From the NCBI GenBank assembly GCA_002238865.1, contig MPNE01000001.1, forward strand, positions 62,001 to 126,000: a stretch of DNA of 64,000 nt, read 5' to 3'. The notes beneath the pieces were generated by a model, which ran no database searches, was not told the origin of the DNA, and was given only the letters and a program-made list of their open reading frames with translations. A program made the translations under genes and the position numbers. This DNA comes from Gemmatimonadetes bacterium bin94 (GTDB lineage Bacteria > Gemmatimonadota > Gemmatimonadetes > Longimicrobiales > Gaopeijiaceae). Below, one piece after another: positions 16,714 through 25,279 of the stretch (the first letter of the stretch is position 1; each line of letters starts with the position of its first letter).

Positions 16714-19700
16714 GCGGCCCCGGTCTGCCGGACCAGCGCGGTCTCGCCGAGCAGCGCATCCAGCGTATCCACCAGGAGAGCGGCCTCCTCTTCGCCGAAG
16801 ACCATCGGCGGCTTCACCTTGAGGACGTTGTGGTCCGGCCCGTCGACGCTCAGGAAGACCCCCAGCTCACGAGCCCGGTTGACAATGCGGGTGCATGCCT
16901 CGGGAAATGGCTCGCGGGTCCCGCGGTCGCGGACGACCTCGATCCCGAGAAAGAGGCCGCGCCCCCGCACGTCGCCCACCAGGGGATGGTGCGCGGCCAG
17001 CTCCCGCAGATCCCCGAGAAGTCCGGCTCCTACCCGGCGCGCGTGCTCGACCAGCCCGCGGTCGCGGATTTCGGCCAGGGTGGCCCGGGCCGCGGCGCAG
17101 GAGACCGGATTGCCGCCGAAGGTGCTGAAGTATTCCATCCCGTTGGCGAAGGTGTCGGCGATCTCACGGGTGGTCACCACCGCGGCGACCGGGTGACCGT
17201 TCCCCATGGGCTTGCCCAGGGTGACGATGTCGGGCACTACGTCCTGCAGTTCGAAGCCCCAGAAGGCGTCGCCCACCCGGCCGAAGCCGACCTGCACCTC
17301 GTCTGCGACGCACACGCCGCCGGCACGGCGTATGTGATCGTATGCGGCCGCCAGGTATCCGGGTGGAGGCTCGATCTGGCCTCCGCAACTGAGGATCGGT
17401 TCGGCGACGAACGCCGCGACGCCGGGGCCCCCTTCGAGGCGAGCGGCCGCCTCGGCCACCTCGCCGGCGTAGCGCGCGCCCAGGTCCCGGCCGGCTGCAT
17501 CCCCGCGCGGGTCCATGTCCGGGACTCCGGCCCCGTCCCTTCGCCGGTAGCGGCCCCGGTAGCTGTCGGGCATCGCCGCCACAGCCACGCGGCTGCTCGC
17601 TCCCGCGCCTCCGGGTCCGTCGAACTTGTACTGGGAGATCTCCACCAGCCCCCCCGTGTTGCCGTGGTAGCCACCCTCCAGGCAGACGACGCCGTCGCGA
17701 CCGGTGTGGAGGCGGGCCATGCGCAGCGCGAGCTCGTTCGCCTCGCTGCCGGAGCAGACCAGGTAGACGACGTCCAGCGGGGCCGGGAAGTGCGCCAGCA
17801 ACTCCTCGGCCAAGGCGACGATCTCGCCGTGGAGGTAGCGCGTGTTGGTGTTGAGCATACGTGACTGGCGCGCGATCGCCTCGGCGACGCGGCGATTGCC
17901 GTGCCCGACGTGGGGGACGTTGTTGACGGTGTCCAGGTAGCGGCGGCCGGTGTCGTCGTACAGGTAGGCACCGAGGCCACGCACCACGTGGACCGGACGC
18001 GCGTAAGACAGACTCAGCGACGAACCCAGAACCGTCTTGCGCTTCGCCGTTAGAACCCGATACCGCAAGACGGCGTCGGGGACGGGAGCGGAGACGGCTG
18101 CCGGGGACGCTTCCCGCGAAGGTGTTGCGCCTGGTGGTGCACCGGGGTCGGGAACGCCTGAAAGCGCCGCGGGGTCGGGGAGGACCGACTCCCAGACGGC
18201 GCGGAGGCGGTGAAGGGCCACTCCCGCGAAGGTCCCCTGTTCTTCCGCCGTCGTGCACTCGTCGTGCAGGGGGTCCAGCGCGATGACCTGAAGGTGCAGG
18301 TGAGGGGGCCAGCCTCCGTTGACGGATGCGTCCCCGAGCCAGCCGAGCACGTCCCCGGGAGCGACCTGCCTTCCGGGAGCCAGGTGTTCCAGAGTGGCTC
18401 GGTCGAGGTGGCCGTACAGGGTATGGAAGCCGGCACCGGCACCGGTGACGTGCCGGATGATGACGGTGGGGCCGTAGTCGAGCCGTTGGGCATTGTCGAC
18501 GACGGACACGACGGTGCCGGCCAGCGGTGCCAGCACCGGTGTGCCCGCCGGTGCGAAGAGGTCGAGGCCGAGGTGGACGGTGCGGGCCTCCCGGCCGTCG
18601 TTGCCGGGGACGACGAACGCGGGGTCGTCGTAGAGCAGCCGGACCTCGCCGTAGCGGCCCACGCCGACCGTGGCCCCGGCCGCGGCGATCTCGCTCTCGA
18701 CCCAGGCGTCGGCGGCGCCGGGGCGGGACAGGGCGTCAGGGTGCGGAAGGTCCGGGCTCTCCACCGAGAGGTCGATGGTGCAGGGCCGGGCAAGCACTTC
18801 GGGGGGCATCACCGACGCGTGGGCCCGGGCCTCGTCCACCCACGAAGCGACCGTTTCCCGGGCCGGATTCGGCACCAGGCCGCACGCCTCGCGAATCCTG
18901 AATTCGGCAAGCCTCCAGTCGGTGTTCGCCAGGGTACCGAGAAGCCTCCACGCGGGCTCCTGGCTCACGGCGAGGTACGCGTTGTCGGGCTGCTCGCGCA
19001 TCTGGCGAGACTGGACGCACACCGATAGGCAGAGCCGCAACGCCACCATGGGGATGATCGCCCGGCATTCCACATCGGCGAGAGGCGCGACCGAACAATA
19101 CCCCCGTGAGATCGCGCAAGCGGCTTCCACGGGGTCCGCCAACTCCATCATCGCGTAGGCGCATGCGACCGCCACCTCGGCCGCCCGCCAGCCATGCACC
19201 ACGTCACCGAAGTCGATCAATCCCCCCAGGCGGTCGCCGTCGACGGCAGGAGCCACCATGACGTTGTAATCGTTGGCGTCGTTGTGAATCACGGTCAGGG
19301 GAAGCGTGCCCTGCACGGGGTCGAGCCATCGGACGGCGCGGTCGAGAGTCGCGGCCACCAATTCGGGTCCGCCGCGTGGGCCCTGCACGGGATCCGGGCT
19401 GTCCAGGTGCGCGCGGATCGTCTCCGGCGCGTCTTCCATCCTCCACGCAAAGTCGCGGCCGAGCTCCGGATGGTCGAAGCCGGACAGCGCCGCGTTCAGC
19501 TCGGCCAGGAGCGCGCCGAGGGATCGCAGCACCGCCATCGAACGGGGGTGCACCTCCGCCAACGGGATCCCGTCCACGTACGTGAGAGCGCACGCAATGT
19601 ACGGGGCGCCGTCGAGGTCGACGTCCACGACGGGAGACCGGAACGCCTCGGTGACGGCCCCGGGCGCCGGGCTGTGGGCACCGGCGGGCGGGGTCACCAG

Positions 19701-19949
19701 GCGCGGAATGGCGGCGGAGAAGGTGGACCCGGCGAGGTGGTCCAGACACGAGGTAACCACTTCGAAGACGGGCCGCCGTGACGCGGGGCTGAGCTTCAGC
19801 ACGAACGTGCGCGTCGCTTCCCCGGCCTCGGCCGCGCGGTCCGCGACGACGTAGTTCAGGTCGAATTCGCCCGGCAGAGCCCGGACTTCGCCGGTGAGCC
19901 CGAAGTGTTCCCGGGCAATGGCGGATGCGCGCGTGAGTCGGATGGTCAT
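16704..19949 (-). CDS. Trifunctional-looking fusion: APH-like kinase, LytM/M23 domain, class III aminotransferase
   Basis: A single 1081-residue protein. Residues 1-345 are an aminoglycoside/hydroxylysine-kinase-like phosphotransferase with HNDANDYN (His222, Asp224, Asn229) and the metal aspartate in IDFGD (Asp246). Residues 430-560 are an M23/LytM fold keeping HLGLD (His459, Asp463) and HLHLQ (His550, His552), so zinc ligands are present, although no signal peptide precedes it. Residues 630-1078 are a class III PLP aminotransferase with SGSEANELALR, DEVQVGFGR and Lys913 in TLGKPMGNG. Animal hydroxylysine kinase and its phospho-lyase are the same two families acting in sequence, so a kinase plus phospho-lyase on an amino alcohol is a reasonable inference. 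Related fusions exist in Proteobacteria. Start ATG 19949. Confidence 0.87.
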   Translation of the reverse strand: MTIRLTRASAIAREHFGLTGEVRALPGEFDLNYVVADRAAEAGEATRTFVLKLSPASRRPVFEVVTSCLDHLAGSTFSAAIPRLVTPPAGAHSPAPGAVTEAFRSPVVDVDLDGAPYIACALTYVDGIPLAEVHPRSMAVLRSLGALLAELNAALSGFDHPELGRDFAWRMEDAPETIRAHLDSPDPVQGPRGGPELVAATLDRAVRWLDPVQGTLPLTVIHNDANDYNVMVAPAVDGDRLGGLIDFGDVVHGWRAAEVAVACAYAMMELADPVEAACAISRGYCSVAPLADVECRAIIPMVALRLCLSVCVQSRQMREQPDNAYLAVSQEPAWRLLGTLANTDWRLAEFRIREACGLVPNPARETVASWVDEARAHASVMPPEVLARPCTIDLSVESPDLPHPDALSRPGAADAWVESEIAAAGATVGVGRYGEVRLLYDDPAFVVPGNDGREARTVHLGLDLFAPAGTPVLAPLAGTVVSVVDNAQRLDYGPTVIIRHVTGAGAGFHTLYGHLDRATLEHLAPGRQVAPGDVLGWLGDASVNGGWPPHLHLQVIALDPLHDECTTAEEQGTFAGVALHRLRAVWESVLPDPAALSGVPDPGAPPGATPSREASPAAVSAPVPDAVLRYRVLTAKRKTVLGSSLSLSYARPVHVVRGLGAYLYDDTGRRYLDTVNNVPHVGHGNRRVAEAIARQSRMLNTNTRYLHGEIVALAEELLAHFPAPLDVVYLVCSGSEANELALRMARLHTGRDGVVCLEGGYHGNTGGLVEISQYKFDGPGGAGASSRVAVAAMPDSYRGRYRRRDGAGVPDMDPRGDAAGRDLGARYAGEVAEAAARLEGGPGVAAFVAEPILSCGGQIEPPPGYLAAAYDHIRRAGGVCVADEVQVGFGRVGDAFWGFELQDVVPDIVTLGKPMGNGHPVAAVVTTREIADTFANGMEYFSTFGGNPVSCAAARATLAEIRDRGLVEHARRVGAGLLGDLRELAAHHPLVGDVRGRGLFLGIEVVRDRGTREPFPEACTRIVNRARELGVFLSVDGPDHNVLKVKPPMVFGEEEAALLVDTLDALLGETALVRQTGAAQG

Positions 19950-19991
19950 GGGCGGCAGACTTAGCGGAAGCGGCCCGCGCCGTCAAAGGAT

Positions 19992-20016
19992 TGTGGAATC
20001 GTCCACATGTTATTAT
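19992..20016 (+). promoter_or_regulatory. Inverted repeat and -10-like box between divergent genes
   Basis: TGTGGA (19992-19997) and TCCACA (20002-20007) form a perfect dyad around ATCG, followed by TATTAT (20011-20016), a good -10 candidate for the rightward fmdB-argS genes. Lying 42 bases upstream of the leftward fusion gene and 58 before fmdB, it could serve as operator for either. The regulator is unknown. Confidence 0.4.
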
Positions 20017-20065
20017 TGAAGTTGCCTCCGCAAGTCCCCCGGAATCACGCCGCCCCGGACCAGCC

Positions 20066-20422
20066 ATGCCCACTTACGAATACAGATGCAGTGACTGCGG
20101 CCGCCAGTTCGAACTCTTCCAGAGGATGAGCGACAGCCCCGGCGCCCCATGTCCCGGATGCGGCCGCAGGGCCGAACGGTTGATCTCGGGTGGCGCGGGC
20201 CTGCTCTTCAAGGGCGAGGGCTTCTATATCACCGACTACCGGTCGGACGCGTACCGAAAGAGCGCCAGGGAAGAGTCCGGGGCCGGTTCGGAGCGGGAAT
20301 CCGTGGCCGGCTCGAAGGGCAAAGCCGCTGCCGGGGTGAAGAAGAAGGGCGGCGACGGGGCGGAAAAGACGGCCCGGGCCGGGTCGAGCGCGGGTGGATC
20401 GTCCGGGTCCGGAGGCGACTGA
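20066..20422 (+). CDS. FmdB-family zinc-ribbon protein
   Basis: A 118-residue small protein beginning MPTYEYRCSDCG, the hallmark of the FmdB/CxxC_CxxC_SSSS putative regulators. Two CxxC pairs (Cys8, Cys11 and Cys29, Cys32) would bind one zinc. Residues 60-118 are low-complexity, rich in Gly, Ser, Lys and Ala, and probably disordered. ATG 20066 is fixed by the conserved N-terminus. argS begins three bases after its stop, so the two are cotranscribed. Molecular function is not established for the family. Confidence 0.85.
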   Translation: MPTYEYRCSDCGRQFELFQRMSDSPGAPCPGCGRRAERLISGGAGLLFKGEGFYITDYRSDAYRKSAREESGAGSERESVAGSKGKAAAGVKKKGGDGAEKTARAGSSAGGSSGSGGD

Positions 20423-20425
20423 CCC

Positions 20426-22102
20426 GTGTCCTCAGAGCAGATCGCCGAGGCGCTGCGGGAGGCCGCCACGGAACTCGGCGCCGACGACATCCGCTTTCGC
20501 CTGGACCGGCCGAAGGATGCCAGGCACGGCGATCTCGCGTCGAATGTGGCCCTGACTCTCTCGTCGCGCCTCCGCCGCCCGCCCAGGGACATCGCGGAGG
20601 AGATCAAGACCCGGCTGGAGTCCGTCGCCGGCGTGGACAGGGTCGAGGTGGCCGGACCGGGCTTCCTGAACGTCTTCCTGGAAGGGGCGGCCGCCGGCGA
20701 GGTTCTCCGCCGAATACGGGTGCTGGGCGGGCGCTACGGCCGCAACGACGCCGGTGCCGAACGGCGGGTCATGGTGGAGTTCGTCTCGGCCAACCCAACG
20801 GGTCCGCTGCACCTCGGACACGGCCGTCAGGCTGCCCTGGGAGACGCGATCGCGACCCTCCTGGAATGGTCGGGGTGGCAGGTCCACCGCGAATTCTACT
20901 TCAATGACGCCGGCGGCCAGATCGCGCGGCTGGCCCAGAGCGTCAGGGCGCGCTACCGGCAGCAGCTCGGGCACGACGAGGCGATCCCTGACGGCGGCTA
21001 CCACGGCGACTACGTGTCGGAGATCGCGAGAGCGCTGATCGACGAGGCCGGAAATCGGTACGAGAACGACTCGAGCGAGGCTGCGCTGGAGGCCATGCGC
21101 GGTCACGCGGTGCGGCTCCTGCGCCGCGAACAGGAGGTGGATCTGGCGGCGTTCGGGGTGCACTTCGACGAGTACTACCCGGAATCGCGGCTGTACTCGG
21201 ACGGATGCGTGGCCCGGACGGTGCGGGATCTGGACGGGACCGGCCTGACCTACAGAAAGGACGGCGCCGACTGGCTCCGCACATCCGAATTCGGCGATCA
21301 GAAGGACCGGGTGATGGTCAAGAGAGATGGCTCGCCCACCTACTTTCTGCCGGACGTTGCTTATCACGTGACCAAGTGGGAGCGTGACTTCACGGAGGTG
21401 ATCAACGTCCAGGGCTCGGACCATCACAGCACGGTGGACCGGGTGCGGGCCGGTTTGCAAGCCCTGGGACTCCCCGCGGGCTATCCGGAGTACCTGCTCC
21501 ACCAGATGGTGACGGTCGAAAAGGGCGGCGAGGAGGTCAAGTTCTCCAAGAGGGCGGGCTCCTACACGACCCTGGCCGAGCTGGTCGCCGAAGTGGGCGC
21601 CGACGTGGCCCGGTATTTCTTCCTCATGCGCCGGCCCGAAGCGCACCTGACCTTCGACCTGGACCTGGCGCTGGACCAGTCCGACAAGAACCCGGTGTAC
21701 AAGGTCAAGTACGCCCACGCCCGGGTGTGCAGGCTCTTCGAGCTGGCGCGGAAGAGGGGGTGGGCCGAGGTCCCCCCGGACGCCGATATCGCCCTCCTCG
21801 ACGCGCCCATGGAACGAGAGCTGATCAATCAGCTGCGCGAGTTCCCCGCATTTCTCCGCCGGGCCGCGACCGGGCGGGCTCCGCACGTGATCTGCGACTA
21901 CCTGGAGAAGACGGCGGGACTGGTCAACTCCTGGTACCAGGCTGGCCACCCGACCCGGAGTCCGGAGCAGGCGGCCCTGGTGGACGACGAAGCGCTGCGC
22001 AACGCCCGTTTGACGCTGGCCGACGCCGCGCGCATCGTCCTCCGCAACGGCCTGCAAGTTCTGGGAATCGAGGCCCCCGAGCGGATGGTGCGGGATGAAT
22101 AG
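20426..22102 (+). CDS. argS: Arginyl-tRNA synthetase
   Basis: Class I synthetase that charges tRNA-Arg. The 558-residue protein has the N-terminal Add-1 domain (residues 1-85), the HIGH-like motif HLGHG within NPTGPLHLGHGRQAALGD, the family EFYFNDAGGQI, a KMSKS-like loop KFSKRAGSYTTL, and a C-terminal anticodon-binding DALR domain ending LQVLGIEAPERM. GTG 20426 follows fmdB by three bases. It is the only tRNA synthetase in the window and is separate from the arginine biosynthesis genes 8 kb away; no ARG-box-like sequence was seen before it. Confidence 0.96.
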   Translation: MSSEQIAEALREAATELGADDIRFRLDRPKDARHGDLASNVALTLSSRLRRPPRDIAEEIKTRLESVAGVDRVEVAGPGFLNVFLEGAAAGEVLRRIRVLGGRYGRNDAGAERRVMVEFVSANPTGPLHLGHGRQAALGDAIATLLEWSGWQVHREFYFNDAGGQIARLAQSVRARYRQQLGHDEAIPDGGYHGDYVSEIARALIDEAGNRYENDSSEAALEAMRGHAVRLLRREQEVDLAAFGVHFDEYYPESRLYSDGCVARTVRDLDGTGLTYRKDGADWLRTSEFGDQKDRVMVKRDGSPTYFLPDVAYHVTKWERDFTEVINVQGSDHHSTVDRVRAGLQALGLPAGYPEYLLHQMVTVEKGGEEVKFSKRAGSYTTLAELVAEVGADVARYFFLMRRPEAHLTFDLDLALDQSDKNPVYKVKYAHARVCRLFELARKRGWAEVPPDADIALLDAPMERELINQLREFPAFLRRAATGRAPHVICDYLEKTAGLVNSWYQAGHPTRSPEQAALVDDEALRNARLTLADAARIVLRNGLQVLGIEAPERMVRDE

Positions 22103-22143
22103 GAGCCCGTGGGCTCGCGGTTGCGCCGGGGGGCCCTGAAGCC

Positions 22144-23070
22144 GTGTCCATCCTGGCGGTCGGCAGTGTGGCCCTCGACGCGGTGGAGACCCCGGCCGGC
22201 AGTGTGGACGGTGTGATCGGGGGGTCCGCGGTCTTCTTCGGAGCCGCGGCGTCGTTGCTCACGGACGTGCGCGTGGTCGCGGTCGTCGGCGGTGACTATC
22301 CGCTCGAACGGCTTGGTTTCATGCGCGAGCGGGGGGTGGACTTCGCGGGGATGGTCCAGGTGCCCGGCGAGAGCTTCTTCTGGGGGGGACGCTACAGCGA
22401 CGACTTCCGCGCGCGGGAGACGACCGAGACCCGACTCGGGGTGTTCGCGTCCTTCGACCCCGACGTGCCGGCCGGCCACCGCGACTCGGAGGTCGTATTC
22501 CTGGGCAACATCGATCCGGAGCTCCAGCTTGATGTCCTGGACCAGGTGCGCACTCCTGCGCTGGTGGCCGCCGACACGATGAACTATTGGATCGAGCGCA
22601 CGCCCGACGCGCTGGCCCGCGTGCTGCCCCGCCTCGACGTGCTCATGATCAACGACGAGGAAGCGGCTCAGCTCTCGGGCGAAACGGACATCGCGCGGGC
22701 AGCACGGCGGATCCGCAGCCGCGGGCCCCGCATCGTCGTCGTCAAGATGGGAGAGGACGGTGCAGTTCTCTTCGCCGACGACTGGGTGTTCCACTGCCCG
22801 GCGTGCTCCGTGCCGCAGGTTGTCGACCCGACGGGTGCCGGCGACGCCTTCGCGGGCGGGTTCCTGGGCCACCTCGACCGGGTGGGGGCGTACGGGCGCG
22901 ACGAGCTGGCCCGGGCCGTGATGCACGGGTCGGCGATGGGCTCCTATGCCGTCGAGGCTTTTTCGGTCGACCGCTTTCGGGGCCTTGACCCGCGCGACAT
23001 TGCCGAAAGGGTCGAAGGTCTGCGGGGCCTCGCGACCCGGGCGCCTCAACTTGCGGGGGCGGTGGAGTGA
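22144..23070 (+). CDS. PfkB-family sugar/nucleoside kinase
   Basis: A 308-residue ribokinase-fold kinase. The C-terminal PfkB signature DPTGAGDAFAGGFLGHL with the catalytic aspartate is intact, as are GGSAVFFGAAASLL near the N-terminus and VVKMGEDGAVLF before the ATP site. The substrate is uncertain: fructose, ribose, adenosine and other hydroxylated substrates are possible. It lies between argS and purM with short gaps (41 and 51 bases) and may be cotranscribed; the link to purine synthesis would suit a nucleoside or ribose kinase but this is only suggestive. Start GTG 22144. Confidence 0.85.
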   Translation: MSILAVGSVALDAVETPAGSVDGVIGGSAVFFGAAASLLTDVRVVAVVGGDYPLERLGFMRERGVDFAGMVQVPGESFFWGGRYSDDFRARETTETRLGVFASFDPDVPAGHRDSEVVFLGNIDPELQLDVLDQVRTPALVAADTMNYWIERTPDALARVLPRLDVLMINDEEAAQLSGETDIARAARRIRSRGPRIVVVKMGEDGAVLFADDWVFHCPACSVPQVVDPTGAGDAFAGGFLGHLDRVGAYGRDELARAVMHGSAMGSYAVEAFSVDRFRGLDPRDIAERVEGLRGLATRAPQLAGAVE

Positions 23071-23121
23071 CCCGCCCGCCAGCGCCATGCACGATGCCCC
23101 GGAGGGACGACCTGATCCGAG

Positions 23122-24150
23122 ATGAATGACTCTCTGACCTACAAGGACACCGGCGTCGATCTGGACGCGGCCGACCGGGCCAAGCGTTCGCTGGCACCTT
23201 TGCTGGCGGCTTCCGGCGACGCTCACACCCTTTCCGGACTCGGTGCGTTCGGCGGCCTCTACGCCGTTCCCGCCGGGATGTCGCAGCCGGTTCTCGTGTC
23301 GAGCGCCGACGGGGTGGGCACCAAGCTCAAGGTGGCGTTCGCCTCGAAGCGGCACGACACGGTGGGCCGCTGCCTCGTCAACCATTGCGTGAACGACATT
23401 CTGGTGCAGGGGGCCCGGCCGCTCTTCTTCCTGGACTATCTCGCCACGGGCGACCTGGAGGAGGACGTGGTGTCCGCCGTGGTCGGTGGGGTAGCGCGCG
23501 CATGCCGCGAGAATTCGTGTGCGCTGCTCGGTGGCGAGACCGCCGAGATGCCCGACTTCTACGCAGCGGGCGAATACGACCTGGCCGGATTCGTCGTCGG
23601 GGTGGTCGAGCGGGAACGGATACTCGACGGTTCGGCGGTGCGCCCGGGGGACATCCTCGTCGGCTTGCGCGCGTCGGGTCTCCACACGAACGGGTACACG
23701 CTCGCACGGACGATCGTCTTCGAACGGATGGGCCTCGGCGTCGACGACGACTTCCCCGGCGAGGACGCGTCGGCCGGGGACGTGCTGCTTCGGGTCCACC
23801 GGTCGTACCTGCCGACGGTGGCGCCGTTGCTGCAGCAGGGGTGGGTCAGCGCCATGGCGCACGTGACCGGAGGCGGGATGGAGGGGAACCTGCCACGGGT
23901 CCTGCCCGACGGTCTGGGCGCCCGCATAGACTGCCGTGCATGGTCGGTCCCGAACGTATTCCGGCAGCTCGCGATCGGGGGTGGTGTGCCCGCATCCGAG
24001 ATGTACCGCGTCTTCAACATGGGCGTCGGCATGATCCTCGTCGTACCGCCCGAACGGGAAGCGTCGGTCCTGGGGGCGCTCGGCGAAGACGCATGGCCCC
24101 TCGGGGAGGTGGTGCGGGGTGCCGGCGCGGAACTGGCCGGACTCGGCTGA
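23122..24150 (+). CDS. purM: Phosphoribosylformylglycinamidine cyclo-ligase (AIR synthase)
   Basis: Closes the imidazole ring in purine synthesis, making AIR from FGAM with ATP. The 342-residue protein shows SSADGVGTKLKVAF, HCVNDILVQGARPLFFLDY, GGETAEMPDFY, GLHTNGY-type LRASGLHTNGYTLAR and AHVTGGGMEGNLPRVLP, all hallmark PurM blocks. ATG 23122 is preceded by a purine-rich CCGAG stretch but no strong ribosome site. No other purine genes are in the window. Confidence 0.95.
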   Translation: MNDSLTYKDTGVDLDAADRAKRSLAPLLAASGDAHTLSGLGAFGGLYAVPAGMSQPVLVSSADGVGTKLKVAFASKRHDTVGRCLVNHCVNDILVQGARPLFFLDYLATGDLEEDVVSAVVGGVARACRENSCALLGGETAEMPDFYAAGEYDLAGFVVGVVERERILDGSAVRPGDILVGLRASGLHTNGYTLARTIVFERMGLGVDDDFPGEDASAGDVLLRVHRSYLPTVAPLLQQGWVSAMAHVTGGGMEGNLPRVLPDGLGARIDCRAWSVPNVFRQLAIGGGVPASEMYRVFNMGVGMILVVPPEREASVLGALGEDAWPLGEVVRGAGAELAGLG

Positions 24151-24170
24151 TTCCGGTGCAAGGCACGACA

Positions 24171-25250
24171 GTGCGCTCCGGTGCTGCGGACACGGCTTCC
24201 GCGGGCGGGTGGCCCGGTCCTCGCCGGCGTAGGCAGGCGTTCGCTCCGGGGTGGGCACTTGCGGTGGCGACGCCCGTGCTCGTCTCCCTCGCCGGAGCGC
24301 TTGCCTCCCTGCAGGCCCAGAAGCTGCCCGTCAGTCGCTTCAGCGTCGAAGGAGTTGCCGATCTCGCGAGCCGCTGTTCCGGCGGCGGGGGTGCGATCCT
24401 GTCCATCCCCTGCCGGGAGCTGTCCCTGGCGGTGATGGCGGTGCACCGCGGCGTCGGCCTTGCGTCGGCCCTGGGCAGCGATATTCCCGGGAGCGCGAGC
24501 ACGATGGGTCGCAGGCTCGGGAGCACTCCGCGAATCGGGGTGTCGGTGTCCGCGGCGGGACTTCGGCTGGCAATGCCGCGGATAGCGACGACGTCTCCGG
24601 CGGACCTCGCGGAAAAGGAAGGGTACACGCTGGCCGGGTTCCGGGGCTCCGTGGCCGCCGGCGTCTTCGACGGCTTCCGGCTGGGCGTTGGCGTGGGGGG
24701 CGTCCTCTCGGTGGACCTTATCGGTTCCTACTCCCTGATGCGCCTTCCCGAAGGTGCGGGATTCGAAAAGATGTCGTCGGGCGTTGGGCTGGGTGCGCGC
24801 GTGGGCCTGATCCGGGAGTCCTTTGTCGTGCCCGGACTCTCGATCTCGGGAGTCCGGCGCTGGCACGGCGACATCAAGGCGGGAGACGTGGGCGCCGGCC
24901 ACCCCGGCGAGTTGGTCACGGATCTGACGGTCTCGTCGTTGCGGGCCACCCTGGGAAAGAACTGGTTCGTGCTGGGGCTGATGGGCGGTGTTGGATGGGA
25001 TCGGTACGAAGGGGACGCCAGGTTGACCGTTTCGCGCGGCTCGGGCGATCCCGGGACGATCGACGGCCTGGTGACCAGTGAACGTCTGGTCTATTTCGTC
25101 GGGGGCTGGTTCAACTTTCTCGTGTCGCAGCTTTCCCTTGAAATCGGGGTGGCGGAGGGCGCTACCGACCCCTTCGCCGACAGACGGGCGGCGTACGACC
25201 CCGCGTTGGCGAGCTGGTTTGCGGCAGCCGCCTTCCGGATCACCCTTTGA
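24171..25250 (+). CDS. Secreted protein, probable outer-membrane beta-barrel
   Basis: About 359 residues. After a basic stretch (PRRRRQAF) comes a hydrophobic segment ending SLQAQ that looks like a signal peptide, residues 18-46. The rest alternates short glycine-rich amphipathic strands (RGSVAAGVFDGFRLGVGVG, GVGLGARVGLI, WFVLGLMGGVGWD, RLVYFVGGWFNF) and ends AAFRITL, an aromatic-near-end pattern common in barrels. No named family recognised. The start may be GTG 24171 or 24156; the upstream open frame is antisense-like noise within purM. Its stop lies close to ribD, and the two might be cotranscribed. Confidence 0.6.
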   Translation: MRSGAADTASAGGWPGPRRRRQAFAPGWALAVATPVLVSLAGALASLQAQKLPVSRFSVEGVADLASRCSGGGGAILSIPCRELSLAVMAVHRGVGLASALGSDIPGSASTMGRRLGSTPRIGVSVSAAGLRLAMPRIATTSPADLAEKEGYTLAGFRGSVAAGVFDGFRLGVGVGGVLSVDLIGSYSLMRLPEGAGFEKMSSGVGLGARVGLIRESFVVPGLSISGVRRWHGDIKAGDVGAGHPGELVTDLTVSSLRATLGKNWFVLGLMGGVGWDRYEGDARLTVSRGSGDPGTIDGLVTSERLVYFVGGWFNFLVSQLSLEIGVAEGATDPFADRRAAYDPALASWFAAAAFRITL

Positions 25251-25279
25251 GTCCATCTCGCCGCACGGAGTCGGGCGCC

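Noticed and set aside
18270-18660. The LytM domain as a separate secreted peptidase gene
   Set aside because: It is in frame with the kinase and aminotransferase parts, with no stop, start or signal peptide between them.
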